DNA of 64,000 nt, from the NCBI GenBank assembly GCA_947172415.1, contig OX359200.1, positions 3,970,501 through 4,034,500 on the forward strand, in the 5' to 3' direction. Position numbers and translations under genes: made by a program. Origin of the DNA: Chondrosia reniformis (lineage: Eukaryota; Porifera; Demospongiae; Chondrillida; Chondrillidae). The notes beneath the pieces are model-generated. The model ran no database searches, was not told where the DNA came from, and worked only from the letters and a program-made list of their open reading frames with translations. The first letter of the stretch is position 1, and each line of letters begins with the position of its first letter. This document shows, one piece after another, positions 49,901 through 60,630 of the stretch.

Positions 49901-51498
49901 TTTTGCAGGTGTTGCGAGCTCCAACTTTTTACTTGGAGCCGGACAACCAAACTAGAATTGAGGGAGATCTTCTCTCTGCCCAGTTTCAATGTAATGCCAC
50001 TTCGTTACCCAATCCTCAATTTAGATGGTATTTTAGAGGTCAGTATGAAAAGAATTTTTCCATTATTCCAAACAGAGTTGGCAATGAATATCACATAGAG
50101 AATCCCCAACATCATCATGAAGGCTGGTACAAATGTGAAGCATGGAATGAAGGTGGGAGTGTAACATCAAGACCTGCTTATTTGGCAGTTGTTAGATTTA
50201 GTATTTCTCTACTTTTAATACCTGTGACAATTTCAATGGAACTTTGTAATTCGAGCTCAAATACTAGTGAAACATTTTCAGTTCAACTTGAGAAACAGAT
50301 TGTGGAAGCACTGGCTAATGTTTCTGAAGAGATATCACAACCTCTGTTATCAACAGCAACTGTTAATTTTAGACAGAAAAGTGTCCGTATTTCTTTCTAT
50401 TTGATCTCTAGAAATGTTACTTTAGAGAATCTCTTACCCGAGGAAGTTAATACTGTTACAAATAATATAACATTTTATCGTCAAGCTCTCATTGAAGCAG
50501 CTCCTAAACTCAGACGAAAATTGGTGATTCCTTCATTCTACTCATCCCTTGGTATCTCAGTGTGTTCAGTAATTGATGAGTCAAGATATGAGTACATGTT
50601 CATGTGCTCAACTGGAAAGAAGTTGGACCAAAACACCTTTGTTCTTTGCAGTAAGTTTCTGTAATAGTAGCTTAACTTATGTATATATTATACACACATA
50701 TAATCTGAGACTATGGACAGTAAACCACATCTCATATCTCTCTCCCTGGATTGATACCACCTTTCTCTGGGACTAACATAGAATCCCTTGTAAATGTACT
50801 TAATATATATACAGTACATATTACAGCTTTTCACGTTTTAGATAATTAGAGATATGCAATTAATTGGATGAGTAGGTGTCACTTGTACTGTATATACGTA
50901 TGCTATACAAATTTGTTAATATGGTGATGCATGAGTGTACATACACCTCTGTATATGTCTTCCTGTCTTATTGTATATATGAATGATCTAATACACAATA
51001 TTCCTACATGCTATGCCTATTAAAAATGCTAAAAGGGAACTAGTGAGAGCTTTGGATGAGGATACAGAAATCTTCTCTTTTGTCTATTGCTCCACTGTGT
51101 CATATATATTGCAATATTTCATTTACGTATATAAATCACATATCAAGATATGCCCCTATACCCCTCCATCTGTGTAACTTTTAATTCTTGATTTGAAGTG
51201 TGATGATCTGCATTATTGGGATCCCAATTGTATGTATATATGATTTCTCTCTTTGGAATGATTGTACATGTGCAATGTATTTTCTGTAGCCAACTGTCCA
51301 CCAGGTTCTTACCAAAATACTACCCTTATGAAAATGAAAGATGAAAGAGGAATTGATTTTGAAGTTTCAATGCCTACTTGTGAGATGTGCCCTCCTGGAA
51401 CTTATCAACCACAAGAGGGAAAAGATGAGTGTATTAGGTGTGACACTGGAGTGAGTGAGGTTCAAGGAGCAATAACAGATGAATTCTGTATACCAGGT
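34962..51498 (+). CDS. EMI-EGF-sushi-Ig multidomain extracellular protein
   Basis: A signal peptide starts at 34962 ([20 protein letters not shown]). Exons by phase: 34962-35044; 35300-35363; about 35685-35797, an EMI-like domain ending in [17 protein letters not shown]; 36598-36688 EGF ([11 protein letters not shown]). Calcium-binding EGFs: 36748-36885 (DFNEC), 36961-37083 (DFDEC), 38827-38949 (DINEC), 39313-39444 (DVDEC), 42358-42480 (DIDEC), 42830-42952 (DIDEC). Then 43137-43535, two sushi domains; 43635-45001, EGF plus about 400 unassigned residues; 45732-45867; 47183-50650, which holds coiled coils, a Cys-rich block (48120-48560), a furin-type RKRR site near 49051, two Ig domains (about 49660-50190) and an unassigned tail; and 51291-51498, a GCC2/GCC3-like module ([23 protein letters not shown]). 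The protein is extracellular and probably adhesive. No transmembrane exon was found after 51498, so the C-terminus is unsettled. Confidence 0.72.
36080..36535. repeat. (CCAT)n microsatellite, about 114 units
   Basis: A perfect tetranucleotide run of about 456 bases, followed by degenerate units to about 36582. It ends some 15 bases before the acceptor of the EGF exon at 36598. Because CATC repeats never make a stop, all plus frames read as His-Pro-Ser-Ile repeats and the minus frames as Met-Asp-Gly-Trp repeats. None of these is a gene. Confidence 0.97.
37084..38826. other. intron of the EMI-EGF gene with a ribozyme-like MITE core
   Basis: AT-rich intron without coding signs, apart from the minus-strand motif at 38653-38681 described separately. 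Faint LINE-like phrases near 37980 on the minus strand were not strong enough to call. Confidence 0.45.
38653..38681 (-). other. hammerhead-ribozyme-like core, copy A
   Basis: On the minus strand it reads CTGATGA, a short GACCCCTGGGT stem-loop-like stretch, then GGAAATGTC. The CTGATGA and GAAA boxes sit at the spacing expected for a hammerhead core. Related copies lie at 45316, 46911 and 63373. Activity is not shown. Confidence 0.35.
40190..41990 (+). pseudogene. LINE (APE-type non-LTR retrotransposon) relic in an intron
   Basis: Frames in order: 40428-40703 gives the end of the endonuclease ([11 protein letters not shown], the S-x-x-DY motif) and [10 protein letters not shown]. From about 40700, [18 protein letters not shown] starts the RT. 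Motif [14 protein letters not shown] lies at about 40818-40856, [20 protein letters not shown] follows, motif [11 protein letters not shown] near 40983, and motif [13 protein letters not shown] near 41113-41148. A late piece reads [10 protein letters not shown]-like text and [12 protein letters not shown]. Several frame changes break it. The 3' part (about 41846-41935) has a tail, GAGAGCTTTGGATGAAGATA, that recurs at 51047. It is inserted sense in the intron between the EGF exons at 39313-39444 and 42358-42480. Confidence 0.78.
45316..45343 (-). other. hammerhead-ribozyme-like core, copy B
   Basis: On the minus strand it reads TTGGTGAAGACCACTGGAGT followed by GAAACAAG. The first box has drifted (TTGGTGA for CTGATGA); the GAAAC box is intact. 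Confidence 0.25.
45419..45648. mobile_element. TATAGCGGGAAA-type MITE
   Basis: The terminal repeats ACCGTATAACGGGAAAATTT (left) and the inverse of ACCATATAGCGGGAAAATTT (right) are flanked by TA. The inside repeats TTGGCGAG and CGCCAAAT motifs on both strands, allowing a long stem. There is no transposase, and it lies in an intron. Confidence 0.8.
45868..47182. other. intron of the EMI-EGF gene
   Basis: No exon is seen. A hydrophobic open frame at 46223-46432 lacks splice signals and family resemblance. A palindromic MITE lies at 46864-46990. Confidence 0.5.
46864..46990. mobile_element. palindromic MITE with ribozyme-like core
   Basis: The left arm (ATAATAATGAGACTCGATCA, GCAACAT) is mirrored at about 46957-46990 (TGTTGCTGAGTCTCAATTTT, ATTATC). 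The centre at 46911-46937 reads on the minus strand CTGAAGAAGACCTCTG followed by GGCAATGTTC, a drifted copy of the motif at 63373-63405. Confidence 0.7.
51038..51105 (+). repeat. LINE 3' tail fragment
   Basis: AGAGCTTTGGATGAGGATAC, TCTTCTCTTTTG and GCTCCACTGTGTCA match the tail of the LINE at about 41846-41935. It is the 3' end only, lying in the intron before the GCC2/GCC3-like exon. Confidence 0.65.
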
Positions 51499-52090
51499 TT
51501 GAAAGGAAACGCATATACGTATACACAATTTAGAGGAGGGTGCAGTATTAAGTGTTAGTGGATGGTTCCATAAAACACAGCAGTTTATATAGCTACATAC
51601 ATATATATACATATAGGACACACTACATAATTACTTCCTTGTGTTATTCTGTATGAAATTCAGTAGCTAGGTGCAATGTTCTACATAATCCCATCCCAAT
51701 GGCTACTTCCCTTTTCTTGTTTAATAATATTTGAACTTCAACTCATTTATACCATAGTTAGATTTATAAACAACCAAAAGGTCTACAAAAGATTCCTTTA
51801 AAAACCGGTCAGTTTAGATTTGTCACTAAATAATTACTGCAATAAAGCTGCTTTTAAATATGTGTATTTCTCTTATTTACCTTTACTATTTACAATTTCA
51901 GATTCTTAAAAATAATTTTGACCTGTGACCCTTTTTTTAAAAAAAATAGTATAATATAATTAATCAGTCAAAATAATTTATCCATCTAGGCCTAGTTCAT
52001 TCTTGTGGATGTCTAAAAACCTTTCTTGTTAACCTGCCTGTATATTTAGATTCATTTGTCCTCTTATACTTGAGTTACATCCTAAACTAC
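51499..52090. other. AT-rich non-coding DNA after the GCC2/GCC3-like exon
   Basis: It was searched for the missing transmembrane exon of the EMI-EGF gene; none was found. Nothing else is recognised. Confidence 0.4.
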
Positions 52091-52800
52091 TAATTGCCCC
52101 AGCAACCCAGATGCTCTTTCTCTTCTATTCTCAACTTGTGTCCATTCTCCCATTATGTACTAATCCCTGCCCCTATACAGATAACTCCTTTTCTTAACTT
52201 GCCTCTCCTACTTGATTTTAAATACTCTACATTCTGTTTCCTTCCTTGCAAAACTCATCTTTTATTGCCATTCCTCCAATTCAAGATGTTACTTGATTTC
52301 TCCTAGTTATGCTGCATTGCCCCTTTACATAGGCCAATAACACCATATTATTATGTGCAAAAAGCAACACCCAGTTGTAACCTTGAAGTCTCTTTTTGCC
52401 TCATTCATAGTCTTATCTAAAATAGGTTGAAGGGCCAAGTGGAAGTGTGCAGCCTTGTCTAACCCCATCCCCTTTTTCATTCAAGTGGAATTCTTCCTAG
52501 ATCCTTTTATTTATCCTCACTTTAGCATCCTCTCTTTATAGAGACTATTAAATTCTTATTAGACCCTCTGTAATACCATACGTATTTGGCCATCACACTC
52601 CATAACCAATTAGTACTTAACTTGTTATTATGCTTTTTATAGGTCAGTGAAAGCTGCCTAGACCACTTTATCCTTTTCAATATTTTTTTCTGCTTGAAGC
52701 TTCAGTATAAATCTTTTCAATGCAACCTCTTCCTGCCCTGAATCCTGCCTGTTCATCCATCACTGCCTAATCACTCACACTCTGTAGTGTAGTGTTATAA
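52090..52800 (-). pseudogene. degenerate LINE reverse transcriptase
   Basis: On the minus strand near 52640 the frame gives AAFTDL, a likely remnant of motif A (F-x-DL-x-KAFD), then RMVLQRV, and near 52470 GVRQGCTLP, motif B of LINE reverse transcriptases. Stops are frequent. It is inserted antisense to the EMI-EGF gene, between its last certain exon and a doubtful terminal exon. Confidence 0.55.
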
Positions 52801-53437
52801 CTGTAGCTATTCAATATGCAGACTTTTCTTACTATCCTATAGTTTTTATTTTGTTTGCTGTATATACTGTGATAAAGGCCACAGTATGTGGTTGAAATGT
52901 CAGTAATGATTTAGTAATGATACTATTGTAAATCGTTTGGTTGGAATCAAACGAATTATTAATACAATGGCCCAATTTAGTTATATTTGGTACTGAATTT
53001 TGGTGGTTACAGCCCAAAACAGGCTCTCAGCTTTCAACTGTTACACTTTTAAGAGTGCAAACTAGCCTCTTTCTTGTAGTGATATGAAAACACAATCTCA
53101 CCAGCTGGTTCCATATCATCCAATATCAGGATGGTTTTCCATCATGGGACAATATATGCTTATTTTAACTTTCTAATTTTATTGCTTGTAATATAATTGT
53201 GAACAGAGAAACGGAGACCTAATTAAAAATCTTTGTAATTTGTAACTCCCGATAAAATTACAATAATCATATACATATATTTTGTTTCTATTACCCTCCT
53301 ATCATTTGAATTTATTATATAATTAGATAGCTATGATGTAGCGTAACTTTCACTCTCTCAATATATGTATATTACTGTATTTCATACCTTGTGTATATAA
53401 TTTGATTTTTTGTTTAATATCTTTTCTTACCTTTTAG
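52801..53437. other. AT-rich non-coding DNA, nothing recognised
   Basis: No domain, repeat pair or RNA gene is seen. Confidence 0.4.
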
Positions 53438-53515
53438 CCAAACTCTGAAGTTCATACATATTCATCAGATACAAATTTGACAAGCAGCATGAAAGAAGTA
53501 GTTATTCTTACATAG
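53438..53515 (+). CDS. doubtful terminal exon of the EMI-EGF gene
   Basis: After a good acceptor (CTTACCTTTTAG) a frame reads PNSEVHTYSSDTNLTSSMKE and VVILT, then TAG at 53513. It looks like a short cytoplasmic tail but lacks a membrane segment in front. Phase agreement with 51498 was not established. Confidence 0.2.
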   Translation, partial: PNSEVHTYSSDTNLTSSMKEVVILT

Positions 53516-54304
53516 CGAGTATAACTATATATAAATGCATTGTATAAATATACAAGGTTAAGGTTAAGTGTGTGACAAACCTATATGTAATTTAGGGTGT
53601 GAAGTTGATAATCATGGAATCATTTAATGTATTAATGTTAGCATGGTCTTAACCAAATCATCATTCATAAAAATAATTTTAATTAGGAAGGCTACAATTA
53701 AGTTTAGGTTTACCCTTCAAATTGGCCAATTTTTAATATTCAGAAAATTAATAGAAGTTTCAAAAAGCAAAAAATGGATTGCTTAAGACGGGAACCCACT
53801 GCTTTCATTTGCCCCTCCAGCTAACCAGTCGTCACACCATCTGTACATGTGCCAATCACTCAAATAGGAAATATAGCTATATATGCTACATAGCTATATG
53901 TTGTTGTGCCAAATTAGAGCATTTGTATGCATGCCACATATTTGTCAATTAAAATACACTGCACATTTCGTGCAGTCCAATGGAAGTTTAGATTTGAAGT
54001 TTATTTAGGAGAAAACAGAGGCAGATATATTTAAAAATTCTTCTAAATTTAAATCTCCTTAAAGTGATATTGTGAACATTAATATTTGGTTCATATGACC
54101 CTCCTAGGAGCTGAGGTATATAGTAACTTGCCCTGTATATATGAGACAAGCATAACAAGCAGAAGTATGAATGAAAACAACAGGGGGAATACAAGTAAAT
54201 TGAAAATAAAGGCGTACATGGCAGTGTTGCAACAGTGACATTGTGGTAAGGCTATAACCATACAGAAGTGGCATGCCAAAATGTTTGGTTCCTTAACCAT
54301 ATAC

Positions 54305-54385
54305 ACATCACATCTGTGTTTGGGTGTACTATGACAGCTGAAGTAGGGATGGCACGACCAAACACAGATGTGATGTATGATTGAG
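54305..54385. repeat. short palindromic repeat
   Basis: CATCACATCTGTGTTTGG at about 54307 is mirrored by CCAAACACAGATGTGATG at about 54359, enclosing GTAGGGATGGCAC, a box also found in the composite transposon ends. A diverged copy without the right arm lies at about 5288-5340 (CATCACTTCCAAGTTTGGGT, GAAGTAGAGAT). Confidence 0.7.
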
Positions 54386-54573
54386 TCACTGAAGATTTCT
54401 TCTGTATAAGTTGGCTAGTGTGTTATGCTCATTATCTTGGCTTCATTACATATCCAGATGTGCTAGTCACTGTTGCTACTGCCATCCTTACTAATATCAT
54501 TAATGGTTCTTCAGTATCAGCCATTAGTTAATATATATGTGGTCAAAGTCATACAAGTGGTAAGTGAAGTGAT

Positions 54574-54628
54574 AGTACCTTCTAATATTTCTATCATAAA
54601 GATTTCATTTTCAGTTTGTGGTGCAAGT
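54574..54628. repeat. dispersed repeat with copies at 33497 and 55780
   Basis: TACCTTCTAATATTTCTATC, AAAGATTTCATTTTCAGTTT and GTGGTG match 33497-33547 in direct orientation and 55780-55820 in inverted orientation. It may mark the ends of an unrecognised element. Confidence 0.55.
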
Positions 54629-56320
54629 TATCCTAGACATGCAGACTTAGTAGTCTTCATACAACTACAAGATGAAATATCACTTATCAGCTCTTATCAC
54701 CTCATGATGCAGTCATTTATATAGAATTTTCTAAATACTGAAGTTCAAATAGGCCCAATTTCAAAACAAGACTACTACAGCTATATAAGCATTCATGAAA
54801 AGTGTATACTGAACTAATGGAATTATATATACCAGTAGTTTTGATTAGTGCATGGAAGAACTGCTCCAAAATGTAGTTCTGCATGAAAGGTTGCCTATGG
54901 AACATTTGACTTGTTTTGACAGACCAATAATCAGCCTTTTGGATAAAAATCAACCAAATCCATTATCACTCTTCATAACATAAAGTTCATTAATTTAATT
55001 GACACCTTACAATCTCACCATTTTTCAATTATGCATCTACTATCCAACCTAGTTAACATATGCTATAAAAATTTATACTCTGAATCCTAGAGTATCCACA
55101 AAAAGCATAAACGTACGTAGGGAAAGTTAGTTACTGCAGTGTACCAAAATGTAGGTGTCAGAAAATAAATCCCTGCTACCTGCAGCATACTTTACCGTGG
55201 TTCAGACATTCAGATTATCACACTTATACACTGAGCAATAGCTTATATAGAAATTGTATTTTAAACTATATACTATTAGACTTAATGGCATATATATATA
55301 CGTACATCAAGTAAACTGTATTATGACCTTAAGATTATGCACTGGTTACAGTAAATATATATTTGATCTAATAATGTTAACAACAACATATATGGGACAA
55401 CATATTATGTATATATATAATAAGAAAAGCATTTGAACCTCAACTACACCCCATTGCATACTTGGAAGAGCTTTTGCCCTTTTATAATTAACAACCAACG
55501 TCCACAACCAAGGGAAGATAGCCACAGTGTATATACACAGACTAGCCATGATTCTTCTACCACTACAGCTATGTATAGTTCTGCATTGGGTATGCTTATT
55601 CAGTTAGAGTTATATGCTGATGGATTTATTTGTTTATATTATATACCTAACCATCTCTCTTCACTTAAAACACTAGTTTATTCATTGAATTTAATGATCG
55701 AGTTAGGGTCATAGGTTAAGACATTGCAATGCATGCCTTGTACTAATCACATTGTAAGCAAGTCTATATACACCACAAAATGAAAATGAAATCTCTTTAA
55801 TAGAAATATTAGTATATAGCCTAAGGTACAAAATAATAGGATTTCACTTGCTTGTTGCAGTTTTGAGCACATATTCATTTGATATGCAAGTGTCAATTGA
55901 AAATAGTTTTATGCCTTTGCATTGATAATTAAAAGCTTTACACATGCATCAGTCTTGCATTTTTGTCATGGAAATGGAACTATAGATTATAGGGTATATA
56001 TTGGATATATTATAATACTAATGAAGTCTCAGACTGGAAGACGTCATATGTAACAGTAGTCCTATAGTGAAAAGAATGATATTATAGGTTCAATAAAATA
56101 AAATATGTATTATATACAGCAAATTAAAGTCCAAATGCCATGTTCTAGGGTATATTCCTGAAAACATTCCTGGAAATAAATTATGCCTGCGACTATATAA
56201 CTGTGTCAATAGGGAGGGTAAATCCAACAGATTTAGAATGTAAAAAGGTATAGTCAGAAATTGTAATGAACTAATACGTTAATTGCATTGAGCTATGCAG
56301 GCTATTATGATGATAAACAA

Positions 56321-56362
<42 letters not shown>

Positions 56363-57022
56363 TGCAAGTTACAATATACTAAGGTAATCTAATATAAATA
56401 ATATAATATAATATAATTAAATAATTCATATGGCTCCAAGAAAGGACCTAGAAACAAAATGGGCACATCATCATAAAGTTTAGGGTATAAAACGCATTTT
56501 AAATTGAAGGGATTTTTTATTTAGGCCTCCGTTTGTTAGAAAACGGAGGACAAAATCTGCATATAAAATGCCATAGGACTATAGAAAACCTATGGGAAAT
56601 TTATATTGAAACCATGTGTTATATTAATAAAAATTTTCAATTGGTCAGATAACTGTGAAACCGACATATATCATGGTACAAGTGTATGACAAACGTCTGG
56701 CGAAGTTTTGCTTAATTAAATGAGCAAAATAACCAAGATATAACGAAGAATTCAAGGTTACGATTGCGCAATCTCGTGATGTATTATGATGTTTCTCTAG
56801 GGCGTCACCAACACGTCTCGTATGTCGCTCCGTAAACATTTAGTGAATCTTGTGACGTTGCGAAAACGTCACCGACTCGTTGCTAAAGAAGATCATCCTT
56901 TCGTGAACGGCTATGACAAGTCGACGCTCTCCATATATATATATTCACTTCCTTTTTAGTGCACCTCTGTGATGTAAGTATTTTTCATATACTCATGCAG
57001 ATTGCTAATATTGATGTGAAAG

Positions 57023-57365
<343 letters not shown>

Positions 57366-58334
57366 CTGTGTTACCATAGATTTGGAGCAAGATTTGGAGT
57401 GCCTCCTGTTGGTAAAAGAGGCGGTTTCCCACAAGGACTATCAAGAAGCCGAAAAAAGTTACAAATGCATCTTGATACCGTTTGTTTTGAAACTCGGGTT
57501 GTGAATTTGGAGCGATAGAATGTCAGTCGAGACTTCTCGACTTCATTGGGTAAAAAATGTAGTTGTAATTTGGAGTGGCTAAATTTCCAGCATGAACCCA
57601 TCTGGTGCACCTACAATCCCATAAGCTTCGTCCAAAAATACGGTCCTCTAAAATGTACAACCCGGCCGACTTTAACCGAATGACATTGAGTGGCTACGAT
57701 CAAACATTAGTCACTCAAAATTTGTAATCCCACATTTAACCGAATGAAGTTGAGTAGCTTTGATCCATCACTGGGTCACTCCAAATTTCCATGTCGACTT
57801 TTACCGGATATAGCTATATAGGTGACCCCTAAATTTTAATCGACAAGCTCATCCGGGGAGGGCCGAATGACTAAAATATTATGTCGACTACAGAAGGGGA
57901 ACTCCTTCGTTTTCAGTCATTCGAGAAAATGTCGGATAATAAAATTATAGAGTGACCCCCAAATTTCCGAAAAATTTTCGATGTGTTTATAAATTTGATA
58001 ATTACTCAGTAACCGTAGCAGATATTAAACAATGACACTTTGATCTCCTTAGGTGTGAAATTGGCTTCATTTTGAGTGGCAGTAATAGCTGGTAAAGGCT
58101 TAGTTGGTCAATATATATATCGAGATGTATTTGAAACTTTTTGCGACTTCTTGACATCCCCTTGCGCGCCACTGTGTTCTTGCCTACTATAAGGGGGAGC
58201 ATTGTGAGCGAAATCACATGGGCCAAATGTACGATTCGAGAAAGTGCGGTGTATGGCAGACGGTGCCGTATGAATGCTCCCAAACCTTACGATGGTAATT
58301 CGAAAAATGCCCGATAACGATCGATGTGATCAGT
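57366..58334. other. spacer between the LRR exons and the rDNA palindrome
   Basis: No gene is seen. The phrase TTTAACCGAATGAMRTTGAG repeats near 57669 and 57734 with TCACTC- and AAATTT-rich text around it, suggesting a degenerate tandem of about 65 bases. It may be more ribosomal spacer. Confidence 0.4.
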
Positions 58335-59385
58335 GGTGTTTGACCAAAGTAATGTAATTGCAGATTGCACGCAAATTCCACAGCTCGTAACTAGAGGCTT
58401 GAACAAGCTACAGTTGAATCCTGGACGCTTGGCAAGCTTATCTGTACGAGTTTTGAGTGACCGAAAGTGCCTCGAGTTTTTCCCATTGGAAATGACGGTA
58501 TTATGATTGTCTATCGGAGAAATGACAATTGAGTGTGAATTTCCAGATTTCACCTTGATCGAAGGGAAATCGGCCAAAAACAATGGAATCTCAAAAACAC
58601 TGGGAACAGTAGATGGCTGTTACGGTTGCCCTCAGGGCTGAATGAGGTGTACTCTCGAGCTGTTTCCCATGGAGATTCAGATGTGATAGCCTTGGGCTTG
58701 TAGTGCATTGAAATCACATTCGAGATTTTACGTATATGTACTTCCCATACGAGAGGCTTTGGCCAAAAAGATCATTTGAATATATACCAGTGAATGACTG
58801 GGATTTTTTGTCTATAAAGTTACAACAGAACCAATGGCAATTTTGAAGTAGAAAAGTCATTGGGTTGTGGTTGCAATGAGTGCACTTGCAGTTAGCTGAT
58901 ATTTGTCATGATTGTACCACAGATTTGGATCAAACAGAATGATTAAAGCCCAGACATTGAGTCACCTTACTGTCCTAAATATGACTGACCTACTGGCAGA
59001 TTGTCAGCAGTCATTTGTTTAGGATTTAAGGTGGCATTTTCCAATCAGTGCCTTGTGAAAAGACCAGGAAATAATTATATTACTGGGCTTTCTTGGCTAG
59101 TGAAAGAAAGGGTTGGATAATTGACTCTTGGAGTGGGAAGACCAATTAAGGAATGATATAAATGGAGTGTTTGAATGTCACTCCTGAGTGAATGCTCGAG
59201 AGCTACTTGTCGAGAGTAGACTATGAGTGTGATTGGATATGAATAGTGGATGAAGGTTGAGAAAGATTCCATATATGTGGAAGGGCTTAAAAGCTAAGAC
59301 AAGCCACCTCCATAAAGTGAGGAGGTTGTCCTCCTCCAGCAGAGGGAATTTGGATCTGTAAAGCAGATGTCGATGATTATGAAGT

Positions 59386-59900
59386 AACCTGGTTGATCCT
59401 GCCAGTAGTCATATGCTTGTCTCAGATTAAGCCATGCATGTCTATGTATGAATGCTTTAACTGTGAAACTGTGAATGGCTCAATAAACCAGTTATATATA
59501 GTTTATTTGACAATGACTGCTACTTGGATAACTGTGGCAATTCTAGAGCTAAAATATACATGCAGAAAGTTTGGAATCCTGGGAATGTATTTATTAGATA
59601 CAAAACCAATGCAGCTTTGGCTGGTCCCTTGGTGATTCATGATAACTGTTCGAATTGCAGGGCCCTGGTGCTGGCGATGGTACATTCAAGTTTCTGCCAT
59701 ATCAACTGTTGATGGTAGGGTATTGGACTACCATGGTTGCAACAGGTGACAGAGAATTAGGGTTTGATTCTGGAGAGGGAGCCTGAGAAATGGCTACTAT
59801 ATATACATCCAAGGAAGGCAGAAGGCATGCAAATTACCCAATCACTACTTGGGGAGGTAGTGACAATAGATACTGGACTGACAAAGTCCAGTGATCATTG
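59386..59900 (+). pseudogene. 18S rRNA 5' part, diverged
   Basis: It starts AACCTGGTTGATCCTGCCAG, the universal 5' end of eukaryotic 18S, and goes on with AGTCATATGCTTGTCTCA, GATTAAGCCATGCATGTCT, GGATAACTGTGGCAATTC, CATGGTTGCAACAGGTGAC, GAGAATTAGGGTTTGATTC, GAGAGGGAGCCTGAGAAA and CAAGGAAGGCAGAAGGCA. This covers about the first 490-500 bases of 18S. Many changes at universally fixed sites, and the absence of the rest of the molecule, make it a pseudogene. Confidence 0.92.
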
Positions 59901-59949
59901 CAAGGTGAGCAAAGGCTTAAAGGCAGGCTGGCCTATCATTGACTGATCT

Positions 59950-60455
59950 GCATCACAGGTGGTGGGATTTGAGTGGAGTGTGCCTGTTGCGAACCGAAAG
60001 ATAGTGAACTATGCCTGAACAGGGCAAAGACAGAGGAAATCCTAGTGGAAGCTTGAAGTGGTTCTGACATGCAAATCGATCTGATTTGGGTTAGGGGTGA
60101 ACAACTAATGAACCATATAGTAGCTGGTGAGTGTGTGCAGTTGTATCAGGTTAAGTGAATAATTAGAGGCATTTTGGGGTTGAAACAAACGTTGAAACAA
60201 CCTCAACCTATTCTCAAAGTTGAGCTGGGTTTAGACCATATCATGAGACAGGTTGCCTACTGATGAAGGGTTGTTGCAATGGTAAGTCTGAGCTGGGTTC
60301 AGACCATATCGTGAGACAGGTTACCTACTGATGATGGGTTGTTGCAAAGGTAATAAACTTAGTACGAGAGGAACCTTTGATTCAGACATTTGGTATTGAG
60401 CTGGATTATTATGACTGAATACATCTAAGTCAGAATCCCTGCCAAAAGTGTTATA
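59950..60455 (+). pseudogene. 28S rRNA fragments, joined, with a duplicated 3' segment
   Basis: Pieces of 28S follow each other: CGAAAGATAGTGAACTATGC, GTGGTTCTGACATGCAAATC and AGTAGCTGGT (60000-60127); CAACCTCAACCTATTCTCAA (about 60195-60220); then the 3' region GAGCTGGGTTTAGACCATAT, ATGAGACAGGTTGCCTACTG and TTGTTGCAATGGTAA, repeated at once as GAGCTGGGTTCAGACCATAT, GTGAGACAGGTTACCTACTG and TTGTTGCAAAGGTAA. AGTACGAGAGGAACCTTTGA and ATTATGACTGAATACATCTA then end near the true 28S 3' end. Large parts are missing between the pieces, so it is not a working rRNA. Confidence 0.88.
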
Positions 60456-60630
60456 TACACATCTCTTGATGAATTACAGTCAAACAAGGAACGGACATTG
60501 TCACCTTTAGAGTAGCCCCATGCCTTAGTAAGATAAGCCTTTGTTCTTGAGGTTTGTAGCAACTTGAAGGAGTTCCTTTCAAAGTTTCCAATAATATACA
60601 CCTCATCATAGAAGATTGTTGATTTTTGCT

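Larger units (their letters stand above)
53516..57022. other. intergenic AT-rich region with small repeats
   Basis: It holds a hairpin at 54305-54385, a repeat at 54574-54628 with an inverted copy at 55780-55820, a (TA)n run at 56323-56360, a perfect small hairpin at 56526-56549 (CCTCCGTTT with inverse), and a CpG-richer stretch at 56750-56930 containing GTGACGTT-GCGAAA-ACGTCAC. A short frame at 54460-54520 (VLVTVATAILTNIINGSS) has splice-like borders but no family match. Confidence 0.45.
58335..60630 (+). repeat. left arm of the rDNA-derived giant inverted repeat
   Basis: It matches the inverse of about 61000-62655 in long blocks with roughly 10% difference. Blocks include GGAATCTCAAAAACA near 58586 (inverse near 62378), TGGATCAAACAGAATGATTA near 58927 (inverse near 62014) and TTTCCAATAATATACACCTC near 60585 (inverse near 61025). 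In order it carries a spacer, the 18S 5' part, 28S pieces and a short tail. Confidence 0.85.

Noticed and set aside
52094-52306. Plus-strand hydrophobic frame as the missing transmembrane exon
   Set aside because: The opposite strand reads as LINE reverse transcriptase remnants, which explains the composition.
54460-54724. Host exons VLVTVATAILTNIINGSS and SFSVCGASYPRHADLV
   Set aside because: Splice-like borders exist but part of the text belongs to a repeat that recurs at 33497 and 55780, and there is no family match.
58287-58583. Mirror-image 98- and 130-residue frames here and at 62387-62779 as a conserved protein
   Set aside because: They are the same spacer DNA in the two arms of the rDNA palindrome. 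Similarity follows from the duplication, not from protein constraint.
59386-60455. Functional rRNA genes
   Set aside because: Only parts of 18S and 28S are present, with changes at universally conserved sites and missing 5.8S.
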